NCBI GenBank assembly: GCA_944322955.1
Contig: CALUQQ010000009.1
Location: 1 to 36,897, forward strand
Length of the DNA stretch: 36,897 bases
Source: Candidatus Gastranaerophilales bacterium
Lineage (GTDB): Bacteria > Cyanobacteriota > Vampirovibrionia > Gastranaerophilales > Gastranaerophilaceae
Direction: 5' to 3'
Part shown: positions 14,106 through 22,899 of the stretch, one piece after another
How positions within the stretch are numbered: the first letter of the stretch is position 1
Layout of the letters: every line of letters starts with the position of its first letter
Translations under genes and position numbers: made by a program
The notes under the pieces: model-generated
Told to the model about the DNA's origin: nothing
What the model saw: only the letters and a program-made list of their open reading frames with translations
Databases searched by the model: none

Positions 14106-15494
14106 TTACCCCAACGCCATTTTTTTGCGCAGCGTATTAGCTGATTCTTCATACCCCACGCGCCCCATAAGCGCATAAGTATAATTTTTAGCCTGCTCAA
14201 CACCAGGCTGGTCAAACGCATTTATATTATACAATGCACCTGCAATAGCGGTTTGAATTTCAAACATATACAAAAGCTGTCCGATGTAATAACCGTTAAT
14301 CACGGGAAGTGTAATAGTAATCGTAGGCTTATTGTAATCCGTCAACGTAACCCTTGTTGCATCAGCCTCTGCATTCAACAAATCATTAACCGTTTTGCCG
14401 CCGAGATAACCAATTCCCGTGTATTCAAAAATTTTCGGAATTTCAAGGTTATTATCAAATTCGCTAACTCTGATAAAATTAATAATTTTATCATTCGGTC
14501 CTTCGTTATAGAGCTGAATTTGAGAGTGCTGATCAGTAGCACCGAGAGCTTTCACAGGAGTCGGACCAATGTGAACCGTATCGCCAAAGAGATTTTTTTC
14601 TTTTCCCAGAGATTCAGCCCACAATTGCGCGTACCAATCCGCGACATAACGCAAACGGCTTGAATACGGCATCATAACCGAAATATTTTTGCCTTTTTGA
14701 GTATCCATAAGAAAATGTATCAAAGCGTTTTGTGCTGCTATATTTTCGCGGATATCGGTATTTTTAAGGATTAAATCCATATCTTTGACGCCGTTAATAA
14801 TTTCGTCAATATCAAGCCCCACAAGCGCAAAAGGTAATAATCCGACGGCTGAAAACACCGAAAATCTTCCGCCAACGTCATCAGGGATAATAAAAGTTTT
14901 GTACCCCTCCTGATCAGCAATTTGTTTAAGCACACCAACATTTTGGTCTGTTGTTGCAACGATATTTTTTCTGTAATCGTCGCCGAGTTCCGATTCAAGC
15001 CTATCTTTTATAATCATAAACTGTGACATTGTTTCAGCGGTTGAACCTGATTTTGTAATCACATTCACAAGAGTTTTTGACAAATCCAAGACATCAAGCA
15101 GACCTTCAATAGAATCCGGGTCGATATTATCAAGAAAAAATATTCTTGGAAAACCATTACGTTGTTCGGGTGAAAGCAAATTCCAATAAGGTTTCAAAAG
15201 TGCTTCAGTAACTGCCATACCGCCTAGCGCAGAACCTCCTATACCTAAAACAAGAATATTTTCAAATCTGTTTTCGACAAGTGCTGCGTATTCTTTCACA
15301 TACCAGACGGTTTCTTCACTATAGCCCAAATTCATCCATCTGAGCCACTGGCCGGGCTTATCCTTTCTTTTATTCAAATCCAGAATAATATTTGCGATTG
15401 TATTTTTATACTCATCGAATTTTTGTTGAATATTCAAGCCGTTTGCGTCGCCAATCAGCGATGAATCAGCATATTTATAATTCAGCGTTATCAT
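14106..15494 (-). CDS. pgi: Glucose-6-phosphate isomerase
   Basis: Pgi interconverts glucose-6-phosphate and fructose-6-phosphate, which is also the GlmS substrate. The 462-residue protein has the SIS-fold sugar-phosphate site VLGIGGSALGG (residues about 82-92), ITKSGSTAETMSQF, the signature region GGRFSVFSAVGLLPF, and ALGATDQHSQIQLYNEGPND with catalytic residues. The length fits the shorter bacterial forms. GGGAG precedes the start, and a clear promoter lies 18-45 bases upstream. It heads a unit with the secreted protein and trxB. Confidence 0.94.
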   Translation of the reverse strand: MITLNYKYADSSLIGDANGLNIQQKFDEYKNTIANIILDLNKRKDKPGQWLRWMNLGYSEETVWYVKEYAALVENRFENILVLGIGGSALGGMAVTEALLKPYWNLLSPEQRNGFPRIFFLDNIDPDSIEGLLDVLDLSKTLVNVITKSGSTAETMSQFMIIKDRLESELGDDYRKNIVATTDQNVGVLKQIADQEGYKTFIIPDDVGGRFSVFSAVGLLPFALVGLDIDEIINGVKDMDLILKNTDIRENIAAQNALIHFLMDTQKGKNISVMMPYSSRLRYVADWYAQLWAESLGKEKNLFGDTVHIGPTPVKALGATDQHSQIQLYNEGPNDKIINFIRVSEFDNNLEIPKIFEYTGIGYLGGKTVNDLLNAEADATRVTLTDYNKPTITITLPVINGYYIGQLLYMFEIQTAIAGALYNINAFDQPGVEQAKNYTYALMGRVGYEESANTLRKKMALG

Positions 15495-15511
15495 AATGGC
15501 TCCCTGATTTT

Positions 15512-15539
15512 ATTATAACAGCTCAATGAGGAAATGCAA
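15512..15539 (-). promoter_or_regulatory. pgi promoter
   Basis: On the minus strand TTGCAT (15539-15534) and TATAAT (15517-15512) are separated by 16 bases. Transcription start is expected near 15505, just before the GGGAG ribosome site of pgi. Confidence 0.75.
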
Positions 15540-15569
15540 CAGGAAACAGTCGGAATAATATTTTTTAGT

Positions 15570-16436
15570 CTATATTTTACTTTTTTTAAATCTTGCGCCG
15601 TAAGTTTCGTGAACATCAACAATTGACATAAACGCGTGCGGATCAATTTCCTTAACAATTTCTTTGAGCTTAGACAACTCAAGCCTGGATATAATACAGT
15701 AAATCATTGTTTTATCAATTTTGGAATAGCCGCCCTGACCGTAAATATAGGTAATACCGATATCAAGTTTTTCAATTAAAGACTGACCGATTTCATAAGA
15801 CTTGTCACTGATAATCCTGACGGATTTAGAACTGTTAAACCCTTCAATAACAATATCAATAACTTTAAATGCAATAAAATAAGTGAGCATTGAATACATG
15901 GCTTTTCCCCAGCCAAAAACAAGCCCCGCCCCGCAATAAATGAATATATTCATCCCCATAATGAATTCACCGACCGAAAAACCCCATTTTTTAGACAAAA
16001 CAAGTGAAAGTATTTCCGTACCGTCAAGAGAACCTTCATTTTTAAGAATTATACCGACACCCGTGCCTAATATAATTCCGCCGAATACAGTTGCCAACAG
16101 CAAATCATCAGTAGCATGATGACCATGCAAAACATTCAAAGCAACTGAAAACATTATAATTGCATAAAAAGTCTGCAAAACAAATTTTTTCCCCATTTTT
16201 GTAAAAGCAAGACAAATAAAAGGAAAATTAATCAACACAACCAGCAGCCCCAGATTAATTTTAGTCAGATAAGTAGCGATCATTGATATACCGATGACTC
16301 CGCCGTCTATAATGTTATTTGGCAGCAAAAAACCTTCAATTGCCGCAGCCGCAATAAACGCTCCGATTGTTAAAAAAATCATTTTACGGATTATCAATAA
16401 TATTTTAAATTTTAAAGGAATAGTTTTTGTCATCAT
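15570..16436 (-). CDS. YitT family membrane protein
   Basis: A 288-residue protein with five or six hydrophobic helices (residues about 15-190) followed by a soluble C-terminal domain of roughly 85 residues (VRIISDKSYEIG to HETYGARFKK), the DUF161 plus DUF2179 arrangement of the YitT family. Typical patterns are LLPNNIIDGGVIGIS and GSLDGTEILSLVLSKK. The role is unknown; transport has been proposed. It starts one base after the cdaA stop with no clear ribosome site, so translation is probably coupled to cdaA. Two adjacent ATG codons make the exact start uncertain by one codon. Confidence 0.88.
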   Translation of the reverse strand: MMTKTIPLKFKILLIIRKMIFLTIGAFIAAAAIEGFLLPNNIIDGGVIGISMIATYLTKINLGLLVVLINFPFICLAFTKMGKKFVLQTFYAIIMFSVALNVLHGHHATDDLLLATVFGGIILGTGVGIILKNEGSLDGTEILSLVLSKKWGFSVGEFIMGMNIFIYCGAGLVFGWGKAMYSMLTYFIAFKVIDIVIEGFNSSKSVRIISDKSYEIGQSLIEKLDIGITYIYGQGGYSKIDKTMIYCIISRLELSKLKEIVKEIDPHAFMSIVDVHETYGARFKKSKI

Positions 16437-16437
16437 A

Positions 16438-17322
16438 TTATTTTTTCTTGATTGTAATAAAATTATTTATTTTAAAAACAGTTTTTTTACCATCCTCATC
16501 CGATGGTTTAATCCCGAGAATATTTTCCAAATCGGTTTTAAGAGTCACAAGATCCTCATATCTTTTCAAAGTTCCGTCAATACAAACGGATACATCACCG
16601 GTTTCCTCCGACACTACGAGACATGCAGCATCGCTGACTTCTGACATTCCGATTGCAGCACGGTGACGTGTACCATATTTCCAGCTCAATTTTGGATCTT
16701 CCGTAAGCGGAAGAAGTACACCCGCAGAGATAATTTTGTCACCATTAATCACAACAGCACCGTCATGAAGCGGAGTATTGGGATGAAAGATTGTTAGCAA
16801 AAGTTCAGTAGAAACATCCGCGTTTAATTCTGTTCCCACATCATAATATGTATTGCTCAAATCGTCCTGAAACACGATTAAAGCTCCTGTATGAGATTTA
16901 GAAAAATATTTTACCGCCTCAATAATCTCTTTCACAACGTCAATACGTTTGCTGTCCGTTTTTTTAGAATTATCAAAAAGTTTATTAATAAAATCAACCT
17001 GACCTAAAAATCCCAAAAGCCGCCTTAATTCCGGTTGAAATATTACTATTAAACTTAATGCGACAAGGGTTACAACGGATTTCAAAAAAACACCAATTAT
17101 CTTAAGATCAAATCTAATTAAAATCTCACTAAAAATCCATAAAAATACCAGAAAAAACGCGCCTTTTACAAATTTTTCAGACTGGGTGTTTTTGATAAAT
17201 TTTTGATAAAAAAGCCATAAAATTGCAATAATAACACAAATTTCAACCAAATTAGTCCAGTTAAAAGCCAAATCCATAGGCGCTATTAAACTTTGAAAAT
17301 ATGCTGAAATTTCCGATATCAT
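16438..17322 (-). CDS. cdaA: Diadenylate cyclase CdaA
   Basis: CdaA condenses two ATP to c-di-AMP, a messenger for potassium and osmotic and cell-wall balance. The 294-residue protein has three N-terminal membrane helices (residues about 20-100) and a DAC domain with both catalytic motifs, LHDGAVVING and the RHR motif in GTRHRAAIGMSE. The start overlaps the lysA stop in ATGA. Elsewhere cdaA usually sits with cdaR and glmM; here it follows lysA and precedes a YitT gene, and no cdaR is adjacent. Domain assignment is secure. Confidence 0.95.
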   Translation of the reverse strand: MISEISAYFQSLIAPMDLAFNWTNLVEICVIIAILWLFYQKFIKNTQSEKFVKGAFFLVFLWIFSEILIRFDLKIIGVFLKSVVTLVALSLIVIFQPELRRLLGFLGQVDFINKLFDNSKKTDSKRIDVVKEIIEAVKYFSKSHTGALIVFQDDLSNTYYDVGTELNADVSTELLLTIFHPNTPLHDGAVVINGDKIISAGVLLPLTEDPKLSWKYGTRHRAAIGMSEVSDAACLVVSEETGDVSVCIDGTLKRYEDLVTLKTDLENILGIKPSDEDGKKTVFKINNFITIKKK

Positions 17323-18644
17323 ATTAACCCATCCAAAATAACATCACGAGAAATTAAATCCTCAAATGTCTCTCTATATACTATAATATCAGATTGTGAA
17401 TTATTTACAAGTACCATGCACGATTTTTGGACCCGATTGTAATTTGATGACATTGAAAAATTATAGGCACCGGTGTTAAACACGCATAAAATGTCGCCTT
17501 TTTCGGGATTCGGGAGCTGAATATTTTTTATCAAAATATCACCTGATTCACAAAATCGGCCGGCAATTGTTACTGTTTGTAAATTTTCTTCAGAATTTGC
17601 CTTATTAGCGACCACCGCAGAATATTCAGCACTATACATTGAAGGTCGCGGATTATCAGCCATCCCTCCGTCAATTGCAACATATTTTGTACTGTTTGGA
17701 ACTTGTTTTTGGCCTCCGATGGTGTATAGGGTTACACCGGAAGTGGAAATAATACTTCTGCCCGGTTCAATATAGACAACAGGCGGAACGATTTGATATT
17801 TTTGAATTGCAGTATTAAGCGCCGTGATAATTACATCCGCAATTTCATCGACAGAAGGCGGTTTATCCGTTTTTGTATATTTAACCCCCAAACCGCCTCC
17901 GAGATTAATTTCATCAAGATTTAGGACAAATTTTTCTCTAAGACGAGCAATTTCTTTTACCAAAATTTCAACTTCATCAGAGTATATTTTCGTTTCAAAA
18001 ATCTGAGACCCAATATGTGCGTGCAGTCCCATCAACTCAAGATGCTTATATTTTTTCAGAATAAGTTCAACAGCTTCGTCAATCTGTGTCAGGTCAAACC
18101 CGAATTTTGAATCAAGATGTCCTGTTTGAATATATTCATGTGTATGGCATTCAATACCGGGTGTAATCCTCAGGAGAATTTTAACAATTTTATTTTTTGA
18201 CAGAGCTATTTCATTCAACATTTCAAGCTCGGTAAAATTATCAACGGAAATTCTGCCGGTATTCAAGTCAATTGCCAGCGAAAGTTCATCAAAAGACTTG
18301 TTATTGCCGTTAAAGAGGACTCTTGACATATCAACACCCGCTTTATGCACCGTAAACAACTCCCCGCCGGATACAACATCAAACCCAAAGTCTTCTTTTG
18401 CAATCAATTGCGAAGTGGCGATAGTACACAAGGCTTTTGACGCGTACATCATACGGATTTTTGGATAAGACTTAAACGCGTTTTTATATTCTCTGCAAAT
18501 ACTTTCTATTGTATATCTGTCCAAGACATACAAAGGTGTTCCGAATTTTTTTGCAAGCGCAACAGTGTCGCATCCGCCGATTTCAAGATGTCCCAATGCA
18601 TTTACGGCAACTGTCAGAGGTTTTAGGGATTGATTTGTCGTCAT
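17319..18644 (-). CDS. lysA: Diaminopimelate decarboxylase
   Basis: LysA is the PLP enzyme that makes lysine from meso-diaminopimelate. The 441-residue protein has the PLP lysine in MMYASKAL (Lys near 69), DVVSGGELFTVHKAG, the HIGSQI histidine, the Gly-rich phosphate loop GGGLGVKY, and the conserved CESGDIL. GAGAGG precedes the start. It follows ubiA by 32 bases and overlaps cdaA by four bases (ATGA), tying lysine and peptidoglycan precursor chemistry to c-di-AMP synthesis in one transcript. Confidence 0.95.
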   Translation of the reverse strand: MTTNQSLKPLTVAVNALGHLEIGGCDTVALAKKFGTPLYVLDRYTIESICREYKNAFKSYPKIRMMYASKALCTIATSQLIAKEDFGFDVVSGGELFTVHKAGVDMSRVLFNGNNKSFDELSLAIDLNTGRISVDNFTELEMLNEIALSKNKIVKILLRITPGIECHTHEYIQTGHLDSKFGFDLTQIDEAVELILKKYKHLELMGLHAHIGSQIFETKIYSDEVEILVKEIARLREKFVLNLDEINLGGGLGVKYTKTDKPPSVDEIADVIITALNTAIQKYQIVPPVVYIEPGRSIISTSGVTLYTIGGQKQVPNSTKYVAIDGGMADNPRPSMYSAEYSAVVANKANSEENLQTVTIAGRFCESGDILIKNIQLPNPEKGDILCVFNTGAYNFSMSSNYNRVQKSCMVLVNNSQSDIIVYRETFEDLISRDVILDGLI

Positions 18645-18676
18645 TTTTTCCTCTCTTTTATATTAGAGTAGCAAAT

Positions 18677-19642
18677 TTAAAAGGAATTTTCAAGCACAAA
18701 TGCAATACAAACAAGTATAGTGAAATAAGTTGTAATATTACGCGCCAAATAAAGTCTTAAATAAAAACTCTGAGTCCCTTCTTGTTCAATGTGTGCCCAG
18801 TTTCCTAGAGGATAATTCCACCACTTGACCTCAGGCACAAGACTTTTATCCAGATTATATTCAGCAAGACTTTTATATAAAAGACAAATCAAAGGAACGG
18901 CTAAAAATGAGATTACGACTGTATAAATATGTGTTAAATATGCAAAAACCGCCATGAAAACATATCCTTCCGCATAAAATCCGGCAAGAACTTTCAGTGC
19001 ATCATTTTTATCGGAAAACGAACACGCAAGAGTTTTTTTGTGCGAACACAAATCCCCATCGTAATCCAAAATCGTGTGAGTATATAAAAATGCAATTACA
19101 AAAGGCGAAACCCCAAGTGAAAGGATTAAGACATCCAGCGAAAAACTTCCTGTCATAACATAATAAACCCCCTCAAACAATAATGGCCCGTAAGTAATCC
19201 CAACCGCAAATTCTCCAAGCCCTATAAATGTGAATTTTGAATAAAAAATCACGAAAACACTTGCAAGAAGTGCAATCAAAACCACGCCCCAGCCGGCAAT
19301 TAACGTAAATAAAACGCCGAAACATACCGCGATTAACAAACACACCAATCCTGCAATCAACATTCCTTTATGTGTTACAAGTCCGTCGGTTATAAATTTA
19401 CATTTGCAAACTTGAGCAGATTTAAGATATTTTTCGTCTTTTGACAAAATATTATAATCAAAATAATCGTCAAACATATTTGCTGCAAGATGCGCAAAAC
19501 AAATCCCGATAAGTGCCAGACCCCCAAAAAGAGCATTTCCGCCGGAAATTAAGGCATATACAAATACCAAAAGCCACGACATTACCGTAACCGGCAGAGC
19601 AAAAGCTCTTGAACAATTCCACCAGAATTTCAATCTGTTCAC
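18677..19642 (-). CDS. UbiA-family prenyltransferase
   Basis: A 321-residue integral membrane protein with about eight helices. It has the first Asp-rich motif of UbiA enzymes, NMFDDYFDY (about residues 55-63), and a second in DYDGDLCSHKKT, which bind the prenyl diphosphate through magnesium. Such enzymes prenylate aromatic or quinone precursors (MenA, UbiA and relatives). The MenA group is most likely, but no other quinone gene is nearby, so the acceptor is open. It overlaps the upstream 72-residue gene by four bases and lies in the nanE-to-yitT unit. Confidence 0.85.
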   Translation of the reverse strand: MNRLKFWWNCSRAFALPVTVMSWLLVFVYALISGGNALFGGLALIGICFAHLAANMFDDYFDYNILSKDEKYLKSAQVCKCKFITDGLVTHKGMLIAGLVCLLIAVCFGVLFTLIAGWGVVLIALLASVFVIFYSKFTFIGLGEFAVGITYGPLLFEGVYYVMTGSFSLDVLILSLGVSPFVIAFLYTHTILDYDGDLCSHKKTLACSFSDKNDALKVLAGFYAEGYVFMAVFAYLTHIYTVVISFLAVPLICLLYKSLAEYNLDKSLVPEVKWWNYPLGNWAHIEQEGTQSFYLRLYLARNITTYFTILVCIAFVLENSF

Positions 19643-19857
19643 AATAAAATATTCCCCATTCCTATTACTGATTCATAACTTGCACCGGCTTCAAGAATTT
19701 CTTCTGCCGTAAGCCCAAAAAGAGTTACAAGTGCATAAACATCTCTATCACCGGTTTTTAGCATATCAACAACTGTTTCAACCGCTTCTTCACGTGAAAG
19801 CTTTGAAAACCTGTCATTAATTCCCAAATGTAAACTTCTTTTCTTAGCCTTGCCCAA
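19639..19857 (-). CDS. Conserved-looking 72-residue protein, unknown
   Basis: A small protein starting MGKAKKRSLHLGINDRF, with helices KLSREEAVETVVDMLKTG and an EILEAGASYESVIGMG tail; no Cys, no membrane segment. I do not recognise it. It begins three bases after the ROK kinase stop and overlaps ubiA by four bases (ATGA-type), so tight packing supports it being real. Confidence 0.65.
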   Translation of the reverse strand: MGKAKKRSLHLGINDRFSKLSREEAVETVVDMLKTGDRDVYALVTLFGLTAEEILEAGASYESVIGMGNILL

Positions 19858-19860
19858 AAT

Positions 19861-20739
19861 TTACCCCTTGTACTTTTCAAACGCAAGAAGCGCTGCACCT
19901 ATCATGCCTGAATAATTTCCGGCCTTCGCCTTAACCACACGCGTCGGAGTCGTTACTATTTCTTTATTTACTGCCTCCGTCAGATAATCCGTATTAACAA
20001 ACTGCGCCATAGAACCCGAAAGAACAACGACATCAGGGTCAAAAAGATTAGCAAGCCCGATAATCCCTTCCAGAATATCATTTTGCCAGCGGGAAAAAAT
20101 CTTTGACATAAGTTCATCGCCTGATTTCATCCCGTCAATTATTTCATATGTTGTAATCTTGGGATTCCCGGACAATTCTTCACCCGTAAGCTTCAACCCT
20201 GTTCCCGAACAATAAATTTCAAAGCAGTCCCACGAACCGCATGTGCATTTTCTGTGTTTATCAGTACGCATTTTAAAATGCATTTCGCCTGCCGCGCCAT
20301 TTTTACCTTTTAACAGTTTGCCGCCGACAATAATTCCGCCGCCGACACCCGTCCCGAGCGTAAGCATTACGGAATGCAAACAACTCTTAGACGCCCCTAT
20401 TTTATATTCAGCCCACGCTGCACAATTGGCATCGTTTTCCAAAAATACCGGCCTTCTGCTCAAACTCTGAAAATTCGTTGAAGGATACCCTTTTGCAATA
20501 TTTCCGGTCGAACCGAGAATTCGTGTATTATCATTATTTACTGCCCCGCAGGTAGAAAACGCTATAATATCGACCTCATTTTCATATTTTTTAATGATAT
20601 TTTTAAAAACTGAAAGTATATCGTCATAATACTTGGGAGTAGAAATTTTTTCAATATCCGATATTATTTCACCGTTTTGATTTATTATTGCGGAATAAAT
20701 CTTAGTTCCTCCGACATCAATTGCAAGTGCATTTTTCAC
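19861..20739 (-). CDS. nanK: ROK-family sugar kinase, likely N-acetylmannosamine kinase
   Basis: A 292-residue ROK kinase with ATP motif IDVGGTKI at the N-terminus, sugar-site ENDANCAA, LGTGVGGGII, and the ROK zinc site (GEMHF followed by CTCGSWDC). ROK enzymes phosphorylate glucose, ManNAc or related sugars. Because it overlaps nanE by one base (TAGTG), ManNAc kinase is the best guess; glucokinase is the alternative. The start is GTG at 20739. With NanE it would convert ManNAc to GlcNAc-6-phosphate; no nanA or sialic transporter is in the window. Confidence 0.85.
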   Translation of the reverse strand: MKNALAIDVGGTKIYSAIINQNGEIISDIEKISTPKYYDDILSVFKNIIKKYENEVDIIAFSTCGAVNNDNTRILGSTGNIAKGYPSTNFQSLSRRPVFLENDANCAAWAEYKIGASKSCLHSVMLTLGTGVGGGIIVGGKLLKGKNGAAGEMHFKMRTDKHRKCTCGSWDCFEIYCSGTGLKLTGEELSGNPKITTYEIIDGMKSGDELMSKIFSRWQNDILEGIIGLANLFDPDVVVLSGSMAQFVNTDYLTEAVNKEIVTTPTRVVKAKAGNYSGMIGAALLAFEKYKG

Positions 20740-21428
20740 TATTTATTACCCCTTTGAACAAAACGTTTTGTAATAAGCTGAGGACGCGTAATTGCAGAAC
20801 CTATAACAACAGAATGCGCGCCAAGAGAAAAAGCTCTGTCAACTTCACAAGGCTCCCATATACGTCCTTCAAGGCAAACCGGCACATCCACAGAACTTAT
20901 AAGTTCTTCTAAAAGCGGAAAATCCGGCCCAGCAGGTGAATTTAATGACTCGAGCGTATAACCTGCAAGAGTCGTCGATAAAATATCCGCCCCAAGCTTT
21001 GCTGCCGCAATTCCCTCCTCAACAGTTGAAATATCAGCCATTGCCACTTTTTTATTAATATGAATATATTTTATCATCTCGGCCAGAGAATTTTTATTCG
21101 GACGGGGTCTTTGAGTTCCGTCAAACGCAATAACATCAGCACCGGCCTCAACAAGCGATATTACATCCTCCAATGTCGGTGTAATATAAACTATTTCTTT
21201 ATAATTCAAAGGAATGATATTCGGTTTTGTAATCCCGATTACAGGAACGTCAAAAAGCGTCTTTGCATTTCTGACATCACGAACACCAGCAACCCTCAAA
21301 CCGCCGGCGCCGCCTTTTACAACGGACTTCATCATCGCAGCCATGCATTTTTCCAAGTATAAAGGTTCACTAGGCATTGCCTGAACAGAAACCACCACTT
21401 TATTTTTCAAACGATTAATAACATCCAT
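20739..21428 (-). CDS. nanE: N-acetylmannosamine-6-phosphate 2-epimerase
   Basis: NanE is a TIM-barrel enzyme converting ManNAc-6-phosphate to GlcNAc-6-phosphate. The 229-residue protein has the family N-terminus VVSVQAMPSEPL, GGAGGLRVAGV, VIGITKPN, DVIAFDGTQRPRP, MADISTVEEG and EGRIWEP. It heads the seven-gene minus-strand unit. There is no ribosome site: TATAAT ends seven bases before the ATG, suggesting a leaderless mRNA. The promoter shares its short gap with that of the divergent M16 peptidase gene. Confidence 0.93.
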   Translation of the reverse strand: MDVINRLKNKVVVSVQAMPSEPLYLEKCMAAMMKSVVKGGAGGLRVAGVRDVRNAKTLFDVPVIGITKPNIIPLNYKEIVYITPTLEDVISLVEAGADVIAFDGTQRPRPNKNSLAEMIKYIHINKKVAMADISTVEEGIAAAKLGADILSTTLAGYTLESLNSPAGPDFPLLEELISSVDVPVCLEGRIWEPCEVDRAFSLGAHSVVIGSAITRPQLITKRFVQRGNK

Positions 21429-21435
21429 ACATTTA

Positions 21436-21441
21436 ATTATA
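21436..21441 (-). promoter_or_regulatory. nanE -10 adjacent to start codon
   Basis: TATAAT on the minus strand (21441-21436) lies seven bases before the nanE ATG at 21428. No convincing -35 is visible. The plus-strand TATAAT at 21463-21468 serves the divergent peptidase gene. Confidence 0.5.
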
Positions 21442-21462
21442 TACCAAAAAAAGTTTTTGAGG

Positions 21463-21468
21463 TATAAT
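21463..21468 (+). promoter_or_regulatory. -10 of the M16 peptidase gene
   Basis: TATAAT 22 bases before the ATG at 21491, with GAGAGG between them as the ribosome site. The -35 is weak. Confidence 0.5.
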
Positions 21469-21490
21469 TAACATTACAAAGAGAGGTTAT

Positions 21491-22822
21491 ATGAAAAAAA
21501 GTCTTGTAAAATATCCCTTTTTAACGAAGGATGTCGAAGTTTACACGCGTGAAAACGGCCATACAATTGTTTTGGCACATAAAGAAGGCACTCTTGTTAA
21601 TATAAGTACATGGGTTAAAACAGGCTCCATAAATGAAAACAACCAAAATAACGGCATTTCGCATTTTTTGGAACATTTGATGTTCAAAGGTACACACACT
21701 CATAAGGCGGGATATTTTGACAAAACTCTCGAGGCCAAAGGCGCGATTGTAAATGCAGCCACCTGGAAAGATTATACTTTTTATTATGTAACACTTCCTA
21801 AAGGTGAAAATAATTCTAATCTCGACCTTGCAATAGAACTTCATGCTGATATGATGCTTGATCCTGTTTTACCTGAAGAAGAAATCGGCGCGCCGTTTGA
21901 CTTAAACGACACAAACGTTATGGATAAACGGGAACGCCACGTTGTCATCGAAGAAATTCGGATGCGAAAAGACCAATCGTGGACTAAAGTTTATAATACT
22001 TGCAATTATAATATGTACACAAAACACCCATACAAACGCGATGTCATAGGAACACCGGAGATTATCTCCCAAGTTACGCGCGATGATATAATGGATTATT
22101 ACAAAAATTTCTATACTCCTGAAAACATGACAACCATTGTTGTCGGAGATTTTGACCGCGATGAAGTTCTGAAAAAAATAGAAAAAGAATTTGATTTTAA
22201 AGGACGTGAAAATCATCCTGCACCTTCTCACCAACCGGATTTACCTGTAACTGAAACTAAATATATTGAGCAAACTTCACATATAAATACATCTTATGCA
22301 ATGTTTGGCTGGCTCGGACCTAAAGCAAATGATTTAAAAGGCACAATATGTCTGGATTTAATAAGCCTGATTTTCGGCGACGGCACAAGCTCAAGACTTT
22401 ATCAAAATTTAATCGAAAAGCTGCCGGAACCTGTTTTCAATATGATAAATTCAGAACATTATCAGTTTAAAGACGGTGATAATTTCTTTATACAAGCCAA
22501 TTTCAAACCCGAAAAAAAAGAAGAAGCACTTGATTTAATCAAAAAAGAGCTGGAAAAGCTTTTTACGGTCAAGATTACGGAAGAAGAACTTTTGAAAGCC
22601 AAGAAAAAAACTAAATCAAAATTTGCATATTCAGCCGAAACCGTTTCAGAAATCGGCGAGAATATCGGCTATTACATGACGGTTTGCGGCGATTTAAAAA
22701 TAATAGAGCACTACCTGAACGAACTGGAAAATATTAGTGTTGAAGATCTTGAAAATATCATCAAAAAATACCTGAATTTGAATAATGCGGTAATATCAAT
22801 TCTAATGCCGGAAGTCATTTAA
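21491..22822 (+). CDS. M16 family zinc peptidase
   Basis: A 443-residue insulinase/pitrilysin-type metallopeptidase. It has the inverted zinc motif HFLEH (His58, Glu61, His62) within GISHFLEHLMFKGTHT, and the distal Glu ligand in RHVVIEEIRMRKD. It then has the second, inactive-type half (GDGTSSRLYQNLIEKLP region) as in single-chain bacterial processing-peptidase-like M16B proteins. There is no signal peptide, so it is likely cytosolic or exported another way. Substrate unknown. GAGAGG precedes the start. It is divergent from nanE and convergent with folP. Confidence 0.93.
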   Translation: MKKSLVKYPFLTKDVEVYTRENGHTIVLAHKEGTLVNISTWVKTGSINENNQNNGISHFLEHLMFKGTHTHKAGYFDKTLEAKGAIVNAATWKDYTFYYVTLPKGENNSNLDLAIELHADMMLDPVLPEEEIGAPFDLNDTNVMDKRERHVVIEEIRMRKDQSWTKVYNTCNYNMYTKHPYKRDVIGTPEIISQVTRDDIMDYYKNFYTPENMTTIVVGDFDRDEVLKKIEKEFDFKGRENHPAPSHQPDLPVTETKYIEQTSHINTSYAMFGWLGPKANDLKGTICLDLISLIFGDGTSSRLYQNLIEKLPEPVFNMINSEHYQFKDGDNFFIQANFKPEKKEEALDLIKKELEKLFTVKITEEELLKAKKKTKSKFAYSAETVSEIGENIGYYMTVCGDLKIIEHYLNELENISVEDLENIIKKYLNLNNAVISILMPEVI

Positions 22823-22899
22823 AAAATTTACTATCTGCATTTCATAGGCGCTGGGATAATATTTGCAGTTAAGATTACCGGATGGCTTTGTCTTTAGGA

